Shown here one piece after another: positions 9,092 through 20,009 of a stretch of 39,009 nt of DNA; positions within the stretch are counted from its first letter, which is position 1, and every line of letters begins with the position of its first letter. A program made the translations under genes and the position numbers. The notes beneath the pieces are model-generated. The model was not told the origin of the DNA and did no database searches. It was given only the letters and a program-made list of their open reading frames with translations. The DNA comes from an uncultured Pelagibacteraceae bacterium (GTDB lineage Bacteria > Pseudomonadota > Alphaproteobacteria > Pelagibacterales > Pelagibacteraceae), in assembly GCA_902632145.1 (NCBI GenBank), contig CACPBH010000005.1, positions 1 through 39,009 on the forward strand, in the 5' to 3' direction.

Positions 9092-9642
9092 TATGTGTTA
9101 CTCTTTTCATAATAGCCTGATGAAAAAAAAGTAAAAGACAAAGTTACATCAGACATATTTTTAGTTTTATTATCATCAACGACTTTAGGATCCAAGAAAA
9201 ATGTTAATACAAACTCTTTTTTTTCACCTGGTTGTAAAGTTTGTTTTTCAAAACAAAAACAACCTATCTTATTCAGATAAATACCAAATGGTGATGGAGA
9301 TACATTAAATGTTGCTGACCCTGAAGAAATTTCATTGCTAGGATTTTCAACGTTAAATTTAACTGTGTGAACTTCGCCTGGTTTTAAGTTTAAAGTATTC
9401 ATCTCAGGATAAAATTTCCAATCTAAAGTGCTATTAATGTTTGTATCAAATCTCATTTTATAGTCTTGGTTTACTATAATTTTTGGAATTTCTTTGTCAG
9501 TAGCGTTTTGAGTAGTTCCACCGAATCCTGTTACTCTGCAAAACAAATCATATAAAGGAACTGCTGCAAAAGACAATCCAAGCATTAGTAAAAATATCGA
9601 TACTAAAGCGATAGGTGTTAAGTTTTTTTTGCTTATATTCAT
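9091..9642 (-). CDS. ctaG: Cytochrome c oxidase assembly protein CtaG (Cox11)
   Basis: Copper chaperone that delivers copper to the CuB site of subunit I. The 183-aa protein has one N-terminal membrane helix followed by a periplasmic domain. The copper-binding CFCF motif is present in KIGCFCFEKQTLQPGE, and the N-terminal AAVPLYDLFCRVTGFGGTTQ is diagnostic of Cox11/CtaG. The ATG overlaps the stop of the 37-aa peptide gene by one base. Confidence 0.96.
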   Translation of the reverse strand: MNISKKNLTPIALVSIFLLMLGLSFAAVPLYDLFCRVTGFGGTTQNATDKEIPKIIVNQDYKMRFDTNINSTLDWKFYPEMNTLNLKPGEVHTVKFNVENPSNEISSGSATFNVSPSPFGIYLNKIGCFCFEKQTLQPGEKKEFVLTFFLDPKVVDDNKTKNMSDVTLSFTFFSSGYYEKSNT

Positions 9643-9755
9643 TATATTTCTCTATTATAAATTCCGATATTGTAGAAAGTTAATACAAATAAAAAAATCA
9701 TAAATAAGATTAATATTAAAGCTGTTATTAGGTTTTTTTTCTTTTTGTTCATCAT
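9642..9755 (-). CDS. 37-aa single-helix membrane peptide in cox operon (CoxF-like position)
   Basis: This gene is too short for the ORF track. The frame on the minus strand reads MMNKKKKNLITALILILFMI and continues through a hydrophobic run to a short polar tail, NIGIYNREI, then TAA. It has a lysine-rich N-terminus and one membrane helix at about residues 9-28. Its ATG overlaps the ctaB stop as ATGA (4 bases), and its TAA overlaps the ctaG ATG by one base, so spacing fits real translational coupling. Other alphaproteobacteria often carry a small hydrophobic CoxF-type gene at this spot between ctaB and ctaG. Function is unknown; an assembly or accessory role is an inference from position alone. 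Confidence 0.75.
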   Translation of the reverse strand: MMNKKKKNLITALILILFMIFLFVLTFYNIGIYNREI

Positions 9756-10672
9756 ATTATTTTTAAAAAATTATCAATGAATAAAATTAAGAAAATAAAA
9801 AACAAATAAAAAATTGAGTATATGAAAATTTTTCTCGCTATTTTATTTGAAATACTTGGTATTTTAGACCTATATAATCTAAAACATAAATAAACATAGT
9901 ATGCAGACATCATAGAAGATATGGATAGATAAAATACGCTAGCAAAATTTAAAAAGTAGGGTGCAATTATTGCAGGTAGCATCATTAAAGCATAAAAAAG
10001 TATATTCACCTTTGTTGTTTTTGTTCCAGAAATTATAGGGAGCATTGGAATTTTCGCTTTTTTATAATCACTTGATTTATATAAACTTAACGCCCAAAAA
10101 TGTGATGGTGTCCATAGAAAAATAATTAAAAATAAAATTATTGGCTCAACGGATATACTTCCGGTTGCTATTGTCCATCCAATAACAGGTGGTAATGCCC
10201 CAGCTGCACCACCTATAACAATATTTTGTGGAGTTTTCCTTTTTAACCAAATCGTATAAATAAAAAAATAAAAAGCAATTGTTGAGGCTAATAAAATTGC
10301 AGAAATTAAGTTAGCTGAAAAATAAATTATGCTTACTGACAAAGCTGATAAAACTATACCAAAATATAAAGCTTGATTTTTTTTTACTTTTCCAGTTGGG
10401 ATTGGTCTTAAACAAGTTCTGCTCATCAAGGCGTCTAGGTCTGACTCATACCACATATTAAGAGTTCCAGCAGCTCCAGACCCGATAGCTACAGCTAAGA
10501 GAGAAATACAAGCAGATGTGAAGTCTACATTAATCGGTGCTATTAATAAACCTACCATACATGTAAATAGGACAAGAGACATTACTCTAGGTTTCATTAA
10601 GTTAAAAAATGAACTTAGGTCTAATGCTAAACCAAGTTTAGAGTTTCTAGATTTTATACTTATCTGGCTCAA
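9752..10672 (-). CDS. ctaB: Protohaem IX farnesyltransferase (haem O synthase)
   Basis: UbiA-superfamily membrane prenyltransferase that adds farnesyl to haem b to make haem O, precursor of haem A. The 306-aa protein has about eight or nine helices. The diphosphate-binding motif is in NMWYESDLDALMSRT, followed by RPIPTGK, both diagnostic of CtaB rather than UbiA. It starts one base after coxA and overlaps the small peptide gene by 4 bases. A ctaA haem A synthase gene is not in this window. Confidence 0.95.
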   Translation of the reverse strand: MSQISIKSRNSKLGLALDLSSFFNLMKPRVMSLVLFTCMVGLLIAPINVDFTSACISLLAVAIGSGAAGTLNMWYESDLDALMSRTCLRPIPTGKVKKNQALYFGIVLSALSVSIIYFSANLISAILLASTIAFYFFIYTIWLKRKTPQNIVIGGAAGALPPVIGWTIATGSISVEPIILFLIIFLWTPSHFWALSLYKSSDYKKAKIPMLPIISGTKTTKVNILFYALMMLPAIIAPYFLNFASVFYLSISSMMSAYYVYLCFRLYRSKIPSISNKIARKIFIYSIFYLFFIFLILFIDNFLKII

Positions 10673-10673
10673 A

Positions 10674-13102
<2,429 letters not shown>

Positions 13103-13153
13103 GAGTTTTTATACAGCTTTTAGATGATTTCACAATTTCAATTAATGCGACAA

Positions 13154-13864
13154 TTAATGAAAGTTATTGATAAAATTTACTAGTGAAATCGCGCTTATTG
13201 CAGCGGTATCAGACCTTAGAATGTTTTTAGATAAAGTAAAAGGTTTTACCGCTCTATTTTGTAAGATTAATTCACGTTCCACTGAAGAGAAATCACCCTC
13301 AGGGCCAATCAAAATACAAAAAGATTTAACATTTTTAAGATCTTCGGTTTTTAAGTTTTCTTTTGAATTAACGTCAGCAAATAAAATTTTTGAGTTTTCA
13401 TCAAACGTTAATAAAAAATCTTTTAATTTGATAACATCACTGATATTTGGAGGCACAAGTTGATTAGATTGTTCGGTCGCTTCAATGACTATTTTTTTTG
13501 CTCTATCAAGATTTAATTCTTTAACTTCTGTTCTTTCTGAAATTATTGGAATAATTTTACTTATACCAAGCTCTGTAGCTTTTTGTAAAATATTATCCAT
13601 AGGAATTTTTTTAACTAAGCAAATAGCTAGCTCGGTTTTAGATAAATTATTAGCTTCTTTAATTTTTTCTAAAAACCTAACTTCAACTCTATCTTTGTCT
13701 AAAAAAATTATTTCGCTTTTCCATTCTCCATTTTTATTAAAAAAATTTAAGTTTGAGCCTCTTTTAAGTCGCATGACATTAACAATATAATGAGTGTGCT
13801 CTTTACTTAACAAACTTGTATTATTTTCTAGTATACTGTCTGGATGATATAATCTAATATTCAT
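13154..13864 (-). CDS. rsmE: 16S rRNA m3U1498 methyltransferase RsmE
   Basis: SPOUT-class methyltransferase that modifies U1498 of 16S rRNA. The 236-aa protein has an N-terminal PUA-like region (HYIVNVMRLKRG). The C-terminal knot carries the SAM-binding signatures ILIGPEGDFS and LSKNILRSDTAA, both diagnostic of RsmE. It lies 51 bases upstream of coxB in the same direction, so read-through into the cox operon is possible. It diverges from the CDGSH gene across a 46-base gap. Confidence 0.95.
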   Translation of the reverse strand: MNIRLYHPDSILENNTSLLSKEHTHYIVNVMRLKRGSNLNFFNKNGEWKSEIIFLDKDRVEVRFLEKIKEANNLSKTELAICLVKKIPMDNILQKATELGISKIIPIISERTEVKELNLDRAKKIVIEATEQSNQLVPPNISDVIKLKDFLLTFDENSKILFADVNSKENLKTEDLKNVKSFCILIGPEGDFSSVERELILQNRAVKPFTLSKNILRSDTAAISAISLVNFINNFH

Positions 13865-13910
13865 TAATATCTATAATATAAACAAATTTTGAAGATATAA
13901 AGGAGCTTTA

Positions 13911-14147
13911 ATGAAAAAAGGAAATAGAGCTGGAGATTCCCCAATAGGCATTGATGTATTAGAGGGAAAATCTTATTTTTGGTGTACTTGCGGAATTAGT
14001 TCTAAGCAACCTTTTTGTGATGGTTCACATAAAGGAACTGAGTTTGTGCCTTTAAAATATTTAGCAGATCAATCTAAAAAAGTTTTTTTCTGCACATGCA
14101 AACAAACAAATGATCAACCATTATGTGATGGTTCACATAATATTTAA
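13911..14147 (+). CDS. Double-CDGSH iron-sulfur protein
   Basis: Small 78-aa protein with two copies of the mitoNEET-type 2Fe-2S motif: CTCGISSKQPFCDGSH at about residues 24-39 and CTCKQTNDQPLCDGSH at about 61-76. Each motif supplies three cysteines and one histidine, so two clusters are expected in one chain, as in the Miner2/MitoNEET-related bacterial proteins. There is no membrane helix, so it should be cytoplasmic. A good ribosome site, AAGGAG at 13900-13905, fixes the start. A role in redox or iron-sulfur handling is a family-level inference. It begins a run of plus-strand redox genes. Confidence 0.9.
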   Translation: MKKGNRAGDSPIGIDVLEGKSYFWCTCGISSKQPFCDGSHKGTEFVPLKYLADQSKKVFFCTCKQTNDQPLCDGSHNI

Positions 14148-14150
14148 TAG

Positions 14151-14813
14151 ATGATGAAAACAAAAGCAGTAGTGTTTGACGCTTACGGTACATTATTCGA
14201 TGTAAATTCAGCTGCTGAAAAATGTAAAGATAAAATTGGAGCTAAGTGGGAAACGTTTGCAAATTTTTGGAGAACTACTCAACTTGAATACACTTGGTTA
14301 AGAAGTTTAATGAAAAAACATAAAAATTTTTGGGATATTACCGAAGACAGCTTGGATAAATCAATGAAAGTATTTAATATTGACAAAAAAATGAAAAATG
14401 ATTTGCTAAGTCTTTACAAAGTTTTGTCTCCTTATCCTGAAGTAAAAGGAGTCTTGAAAGATTTAAAAAATAAAAAACTCAAACTTGGTATACTTTCTAA
14501 CGGGACCCCTGATCTTCTGAATGAATTAGTTAAAAGCAATAAGTTAGATAATCTATTTGATGATCTTTTTTCTATTGAAGATGTAAAAATTTATAAACCT
14601 GACCCAAGAGTTTATGAACTACCGATTAAGAAATATAAAATTAAATCTCATGAAGTTACTTTTTTAAGCGCAAATACATGGGATGTTTCAGGTGGTGGAC
14701 ACTTTGGATATAATTCTATCTGGGTTAATAGACATAATTCAGTATTTGATATCCTCGATTTTCAGCCAAAAAATGAGATCAGCAATTTAACGCAGCTACT
14801 TGATATAGTTTAA
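14151..14813 (+). CDS. (S)-2-haloacid dehalogenase-like HAD hydrolase
   Basis: HAD-superfamily hydrolase of 220 aa. HAD motif I with the nucleophile is FDAYGTLFDV, motif II is LSNGTPD, and the lysine and acidic motifs are in KIYKPDPRVYELP and SANTWDVSGGGHFGY. The SANxWD signature is characteristic of type II haloacid dehalogenases rather than phosphatases. Natural substrate is not known; a haloacid or a related 2-hydroxy/2-halo acid is the family expectation. It lies 3 bases after the CDGSH gene. Two adjacent ATGs (14151 and 14154) are both possible starts. Confidence 0.85.
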   Translation: MMKTKAVVFDAYGTLFDVNSAAEKCKDKIGAKWETFANFWRTTQLEYTWLRSLMKKHKNFWDITEDSLDKSMKVFNIDKKMKNDLLSLYKVLSPYPEVKGVLKDLKNKKLKLGILSNGTPDLLNELVKSNKLDNLFDDLFSIEDVKIYKPDPRVYELPIKKYKIKSHEVTFLSANTWDVSGGGHFGYNSIWVNRHNSVFDILDFQPKNEISNLTQLLDIV

Positions 14814-14834
14814 ACTTTCATTATAAATATTTCT

Positions 14835-15677
14835 ATGTCTCAAATTGAAGTAAAAAAAATTGTTAAAGCCTTAAATGCCTCAGATGGTGCAGGAGTAAAA
14901 TTAAAAAGAAGCATAGGAACTCCAGAAGCAGATTATGTCGATCCATTCTTAATGCTTGATGAATTTGGTTCTGAAAATAAAGATGATTATATCGCTGGTT
15001 TTCCTCCTCATCCACATAGAGGAATAGAAACAGTAACTTATATGTTAAGTGGAGAGTTTGAACATCAAGATAGCACTGGAGCTAAAGGCATTATGACATC
15101 TGGAGATGTACAATGGATGAAAACTGGAAGAGGAATTATTCATTCCGAAATGCCTGCTATGAAAGAAGGTAAGTTATTAGGCTTTCAACTTTGGATAAAT
15201 ATGCCAGCTAAAATGAAAAAGAACAAGCCTGAATACCTTTATATAAAAGGAAATGAGCTCGGACAACACGAAGATAGTGAGAAAATTGTAAAAGTAATCG
15301 CAGGCAATTACGAAAAAGCTGAAGGACCAGAGAAAAATCATAACGTTGATCCCATTTATTTTCATATAATTTTAAATGAGAAAAAAGAATTTAACTGTGA
15401 TGTTCCATCAGGACATAACTCTTTTGTATACCTATTAAAAGGAGAATTAAATATAGGAGAAAAAGCCCACAATAAAACAGCTGACTCAAACTTAATATTA
15501 TTAGAGCGAGGGACTAAATTAAAAATTAAAGCAAGCAAAAAATCTGAATTTTTATTTATAGCTGGTAAGCCCATTGGCGAACCTATCGCAAGAGGCGGGC
15601 CGTTTGTGATGAATACAAAAGCTGAGATACTTGAGGCTATTCAAGACTATAACAACGGAACATTTGCTAAATATTAA
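14835..15677 (+). CDS. Pirin family bicupin protein
   Basis: Two-cupin protein of 280 aa. The N-terminal cupin carries the pirin metal site: HPHRGIET near residues 58-65, and the later histidine and glutamate in GRGIIHSEMP. The C-terminal cupin lacks this set, as in known pirins. Some bacterial pirins act as quercetin dioxygenases or modulate metabolic enzymes; none of these roles can be assigned here. It follows the HAD gene in the same direction with a 21-base gap. Confidence 0.92.
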   Translation: MSQIEVKKIVKALNASDGAGVKLKRSIGTPEADYVDPFLMLDEFGSENKDDYIAGFPPHPHRGIETVTYMLSGEFEHQDSTGAKGIMTSGDVQWMKTGRGIIHSEMPAMKEGKLLGFQLWINMPAKMKKNKPEYLYIKGNELGQHEDSEKIVKVIAGNYEKAEGPEKNHNVDPIYFHIILNEKKEFNCDVPSGHNSFVYLLKGELNIGEKAHNKTADSNLILLERGTKLKIKASKKSEFLFIAGKPIGEPIARGGPFVMNTKAEILEAIQDYNNGTFAKY

Positions 15678-15702
15678 AAGTTAAAGTACGTTCCCGAAAA
15701 AA

Positions 15703-16677
15703 ATGTCTAAATCTATCGTAATTAAAAAAAACGGAGGTCCCGAAGTATTAGAACTTCAGGATGTAAACGTTGCTTCCCCGAGTGCTGATGAAATTAAAGT
15801 TACAAATCATGCAATTGGTTTAAATTATATTGATACTTATCATAGATCTGGTTTGTACCCCATCAATTTGCCTAGTGGTATTGGTTTGGAAGCTGCTGGA
15901 AAAATTGATGAAGTAGGTTCAAATGTTTCTGAATTTAACAAAGGTGACAATATTGCATACGCCTCTGTTCCGTTAGGAGCTTATGCTCAGCAAAGAATAA
16001 TCCCATCAAAAATAGCTGTTAAAATTCCAGATGGAATTTCACACGAGTTAGCTGCAACCTTAATGACAAAAGGTTTAACTACTAATTATTTACTTACCAA
16101 AACTTATAGGCTTAAAGCTGGTGAAACAGTTCTTTTTCATGCAGCGGCTGGAGGAGTCGGCCAAATTTTTGCTCAATGGGCTAATAGTATTGGAGCAAAA
16201 GTAATTGGAACAGTCGGCTCTGACGATAAAATCAAAATAGCTGAAGAAAATGGTTACTCTCACGTAATTAATTATACAAAAAATAATTTTGCTAAAGAAG
16301 TTATGAAAATTACAAATAATAAAGGTGTGCCTGCAGTTTTCGACGGAGTTGGAAAAAAAACCTTTCATGGATCACTAGAGTGTCTCTCAACAAGAGGGAT
16401 GATGATAAGTTTTGGAAATGCATCCGGACCTTTAGATCTTGTTAATGTTCCTAAAGAAATCCAACCCAAAGGGCTATACTTGACACGACCTTCTATCGGA
16501 CAATATTTTAGTAATAGAAAAGAACTTCAAATCGGCGCTGATCAAATTTTTGAAAAGGTTAAATTTGGAAAAATAAAAATTAGAATTTCAAAAAAATATA
16601 AACTTGCAGATGCTAAAAATGCACACGCAGATCTAGAAGCAAGGAAGCTAATAGGACCGGCAATTTTAATTCCTTAA
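15703..16677 (+). CDS. NADPH:quinone oxidoreductase (zeta-crystallin type, MDR family)
   Basis: Medium-chain dehydrogenase/reductase without catalytic zinc ligands, 324 aa, full length. The N-terminal GLNYIDTYHRSGLYP and the nucleotide loop AAAGGVGQI (about residues 147-155) are typical of QorA-like quinone reductases. It would reduce quinones or other enones with NADPH in the cytoplasm. Its stop overlaps the DUF1289 ATG by one base. Exact substrate is open. Confidence 0.9.
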   Translation: MSKSIVIKKNGGPEVLELQDVNVASPSADEIKVTNHAIGLNYIDTYHRSGLYPINLPSGIGLEAAGKIDEVGSNVSEFNKGDNIAYASVPLGAYAQQRIIPSKIAVKIPDGISHELAATLMTKGLTTNYLLTKTYRLKAGETVLFHAAAGGVGQIFAQWANSIGAKVIGTVGSDDKIKIAEENGYSHVINYTKNNFAKEVMKITNNKGVPAVFDGVGKKTFHGSLECLSTRGMMISFGNASGPLDLVNVPKEIQPKGLYLTRPSIGQYFSNRKELQIGADQIFEKVKFGKIKIRISKKYKLADAKNAHADLEARKLIGPAILIP

Positions 16678-16937
16678 TGTCAAAAAAAATAATTTCTCCT
16701 TGTATTAGTATTTGTAAAACTGATCCTGTAACTGGCTACTGTTATGGATGTGCAAGAACCAACGAAGAAAAAAAAAAGTGGAAAGATGAAAATGTAAGTG
16801 AAGAATGGAAATTAGAGAATCTTAAAAAAATAAAATCACGAATGCAAGGATGGCAATTAAGCACTTTTGAGGAGTCTTACAATCATAAAATTAATCAAGG
16901 AATTTCAATTTTTAAAAAAAAACTCTTAGAGGGTTGA
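16677..16937 (+). CDS. DUF1289 family cysteine-rich protein
   Basis: Small protein of 86 aa. The N-terminal half has the DUF1289 pattern SPCISICK...GYCYGCARTNEE, with four cysteines near residues 8, 12, 21 and 24 that look like a metal or iron-sulfur site. EEWKLENLKK after it matches the family's W...R/K-rich segment. Function is not known. It is translationally linked to the quinone reductase and ends one base before the convergent DUF2721 gene. Confidence 0.88.
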   Translation: MSKKIISPCISICKTDPVTGYCYGCARTNEEKKKWKDENVSEEWKLENLKKIKSRMQGWQLSTFEESYNHKINQGISIFKKKLLEG

Positions 16938-16938
16938 T

Positions 16939-17349
16939 CTATAAATCTCTTTTCATAGAGTCCATGTCGCTGAGGTGATATTTTAACGCTTCATTTGACA
17001 TTCTAACTTCCTGTAAAAATAAGAAAATTGAAATTATCATGCATATACAGCACAATGCAAAACTTAATCTAGCGTAAAATGTTAAGTTCAAATATAATAA
17101 CAACACAGTTAGCATATTAAATAAAAATCCAAATGAAGAGAAACCCATTACATATTTAAGAAAGTTAGTTCTTTTATTTAAAACATGAAGTTGTTTTTCT
17201 AACTCTGGTGGAACTTTTTTTTCGAAAGTAAATTTGTCATGTAGTTGCCGAATTAATGCGCTTAAAGTATGAAAACGGTTGCTATACATAGTCATCATTA
17301 AAGGTATAGCCGGAAACATTAAAGCAGCTACTGTGTAATCTATATCCAT
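16939..17349 (-). CDS. DUF2721 family membrane protein
   Basis: 136-aa protein. The N-terminus, AALMFPAIPLMMTMYSNRFHTL, matches the DUF2721 pattern of a hydrophobic helix followed by a conserved NR. A charged middle (ALIRQLHDKF and onward) is followed by two more predicted helices at about residues 70-87 and 92-112. Function is unknown. It is a single-gene unit: convergent with DUF1289 and divergent from ubiA. Confidence 0.8.
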   Translation of the reverse strand: MDIDYTVAALMFPAIPLMMTMYSNRFHTLSALIRQLHDKFTFEKKVPPELEKQLHVLNKRTNFLKYVMGFSSFGFLFNMLTVLLLYLNLTFYARLSFALCCICMIISIFLFLQEVRMSNEALKYHLSDMDSMKRDL

Positions 17350-17402
17350 ATCGAATCAAATTGATTATGAAGATAGTGTTTGATATTTACAAGAGATATT
17401 TC

Positions 17403-18263
17403 ATGTCACAATTAAAAATTTTTATTGAATTAACACGTCTTACTAAGCCTATAGGTTTTATGTTATTATTTTGGCCATGTTCTTGGGGTTTAGCGTCTGC
17501 ATTTAAACTTGATCAAAATCTGTATTTATTTCTTATCCATTTAATATTATTTTTTTTAGGTTCAGTTTTAATGAGAAGTGCTGGATGCATAGTTAATGAT
17601 ATAGTTGATAGAGATTATGATAAAAAAGTTGCTAGGACTAGACTCAGACCACTAGCTGCTGAAAAAATTTCAATAAAAAAATCATTACTGTATGTATTAA
17701 TTCTTTGTTTTTTTGCGTTCTTAATTCTTATTCAATTTAACTTTTTAACAATTATACTAGGATTGGGTTCAATGTTTTTCGCTTTTACATACCCATTCAT
17801 GAAAAGAATTACTTACTGGCCCCAATTATTTTTAGGATTAACATTTAATTGGGGGATAATAATGGGTTGGACTTCAATTATTCCTAATATCACGACAGAT
17901 ATATTGGTTCTTTATATTTCGGCCATATTTTGGACATTGGCCTATGACACGATTTATGGAGCTCAAGATATGTCTGACGATGAGATTATAGGTTTAAAAT
18001 CAACCTCAATTAAATTTAAAGATAATATGAAACTTTTCATCGGTACAAGTTATTTTATATCATCAATTGGTTTAATTTATTTTTTCAGAAATTATATTGG
18101 GCTAAACATTTTAACAATTTTTTTAATTTTTTTTTACTTAACTTTAATTTGGCAAATTATAAAATTTAATAAAAATGATGCACTTAACTGTTTGAATACT
18201 TTTAAATTAAATAATTATTCTGGCATGTTATTATTTGCAACTGTACTTTTGAAAAATATATAA
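17403..18263 (+). CDS. ubiA: 4-hydroxybenzoate polyprenyltransferase UbiA
   Basis: Membrane prenyltransferase that attaches the polyprenyl tail in ubiquinone synthesis. Both aspartate-rich motifs are seen: NDIVDRDYDKKVARTRLRPL and DTIYGAQDMSDDE, the second specific to UbiA rather than CtaB. I place the start at the internal ATG giving MSQLKIFIELTRLTKPIGF, which matches the family N-terminus. The tracked start at 17361 adds 14 unusual residues and would leave only 11 bases to the divergent gene. It abuts the MsbA-like gene with no gap. Confidence 0.93.
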   Translation: MSQLKIFIELTRLTKPIGFMLLFWPCSWGLASAFKLDQNLYLFLIHLILFFLGSVLMRSAGCIVNDIVDRDYDKKVARTRLRPLAAEKISIKKSLLYVLILCFFAFLILIQFNFLTIILGLGSMFFAFTYPFMKRITYWPQLFLGLTFNWGIIMGWTSIIPNITTDILVLYISAIFWTLAYDTIYGAQDMSDDEIIGLKSTSIKFKDNMKLFIGTSYFISSIGLIYFFRNYIGLNILTIFLIFFYLTLIWQIIKFNKNDALNCLNTFKLNNYSGMLLFATVLLKNI

Positions 18264-20006
18264 ATGAAATTTGAAGAATTAAAAATCATATTAAAGCGAC
18301 TTTATAGAGAATACATTAAGAAACATTTGAAGAAAATCTTAATTGCATTAGTTTTATCTTTGATATTAGCTGCCAGCACTTCTGGTATAGCTTGGCTTCT
18401 TGATCCTGCAGTAAAAAAGATTTTTATTGAACAAAATAAAGTTTTTGCTTGGACAATTCCTCTATTAATTATTATTGCTTTTTCTAGTAAGGGATTGTCA
18501 CTTTATTTTGCAAGATTAAATATTCTAAGAGTAGGCGAAGAAGTGGCTGGAGAACTTCAGAAAAAAATTGCATCCAATATTCTTTTATCAGACATCAAAA
18601 CTCTAGATAACAGACATTCAGGAAAATATATTTCAAATGTCATGTATGATACCCACCATGTAAAAAACTTAGTGAGCACCGGTGTGCTAAATGTTATGAA
18701 AGATAGCTTTTCAGTAATTGGTTTAGTTTCATTAATGTTTTATCAAAATTGGAAGTTGGCTTTGTTTGCAATTATGATGATGCCTCTAGCAGGTGGTTTG
18801 GCTAGATCATTGGGAAAAAGAATGGGTAAAGCAACTTCAGTAGCTGGTGAGTCTTCTGGAAACCTAGCAACGTTTTTAGCAGAAATTTTTAAAGCTTCTA
18901 AAATGATAAGAATATATCAAAAGGAGAGTGTTGAAGACGAAAAAGCAAAAAACGTAATAGATGATCTTGTTGAAAAAAATATAAAAATTGGAAGTGTGAT
19001 GATCAGAGCCACACCAATTATGGAAATTTTAACTGGTTTTATGATTGCAGGCTTTATAATCTTTTCGGGAAAACTTATTGCAGCAGGAGAATTAGGGGTG
19101 AACAATTTTTTTTCTTTTTTAGCCGCTATGATGCTAGCATATCAGCCAATAAGATCTCTTGCTACTTTAAACATGGCTGCTTATCAAGGAGCAGCTGCAT
19201 TTAAAAGAATAAGTAGTATAATTGATAATAAAATTGAAATAATTAATAATAACGATTCTTCTCAATTGAATTTAAAAAATTCAGAAATAAAATTTAGTAA
19301 CGTTAGTTTTAAATATGACTCCACAAAGGAAAAAGCAATAAAAGATATTAGTTTTGGAATTCAGGGGAATACCATGACCGCATTTGTTGGTCATAGTGGT
19401 GCTGGCAAAAGTACAATTCTTAATTTATTACCAAGGTTCTATGATCCTCAAAATGGAAAGATTGAAATTGACGGCCAAAATATAAAAGAGGTATCTCTTA
19501 ACTCGTTAAGAAAAAATCTCTCAATGGTTAGCCAAGACGTAATTTTATTCGATGAGACAGTTAAAAATAATATCTCATATGCAAAATCAAACGCCTCCCA
19601 TGAAGAAATTGTGAAAGCTTGTAAATATGCTGCCGCAGATGAATTTATTCAAAAATTGCCCAATGGCTACGATACATTAATAGGTGAAAATGGAGTTCGA
19701 TTATCTGGTGGACAAAAACAAAGAATTTCAATAGCAAGAGCAATCCTAAAAGAGTCTCCAATTATTCTTTTAGATGAAGCAACTTCATCGCTTGATACTG
19801 AGTCTGAAGAGATTGTCCAGAATGCAATTTTAAATTTAACAAAAAATAAGACTACTTTAGTTATTGCCCACCGTCTTTCTACTATTCATAACGCAGATAA
19901 AATATTTGTATTAAAAAATGGAGAAATAATCGACTCAGGAAATCATGATTTTCTAATTAAAAAATGTGATGAATATAAATTATTATATGAAAAGCAATTA
20001 AAATAA
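18264..20006 (+). CDS. msbA: ABC transporter, fused permease/ATPase (MsbA-like lipid A exporter)
   Basis: Half-transporter of 580 aa with an N-terminal six-helix exporter domain and a C-terminal ATPase. Walker A is GHSGAGKST (about residues 375-383), the signature is LSGGQKQR (about 478), and Walker B is IILLDEATSSLD (about 500). By homology and position just before waaA, lpxK and lpxL it most likely flips lipid A core across the inner membrane. Other lipid exporters share the fold, so the symbol is probable rather than proven. ATG directly follows the ubiA stop. Confidence 0.85.
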   Translation: MKFEELKIILKRLYREYIKKHLKKILIALVLSLILAASTSGIAWLLDPAVKKIFIEQNKVFAWTIPLLIIIAFSSKGLSLYFARLNILRVGEEVAGELQKKIASNILLSDIKTLDNRHSGKYISNVMYDTHHVKNLVSTGVLNVMKDSFSVIGLVSLMFYQNWKLALFAIMMMPLAGGLARSLGKRMGKATSVAGESSGNLATFLAEIFKASKMIRIYQKESVEDEKAKNVIDDLVEKNIKIGSVMIRATPIMEILTGFMIAGFIIFSGKLIAAGELGVNNFFSFLAAMMLAYQPIRSLATLNMAAYQGAAAFKRISSIIDNKIEIINNNDSSQLNLKNSEIKFSNVSFKYDSTKEKAIKDISFGIQGNTMTAFVGHSGAGKSTILNLLPRFYDPQNGKIEIDGQNIKEVSLNSLRKNLSMVSQDVILFDETVKNNISYAKSNASHEEIVKACKYAAADEFIQKLPNGYDTLIGENGVRLSGGQKQRISIARAILKESPIILLDEATSSLDTESEEIVQNAILNLTKNKTTLVIAHRLSTIHNADKIFVLKNGEIIDSGNHDFLIKKCDEYKLLYEKQLK

Positions 20007-20009
20007 TTG

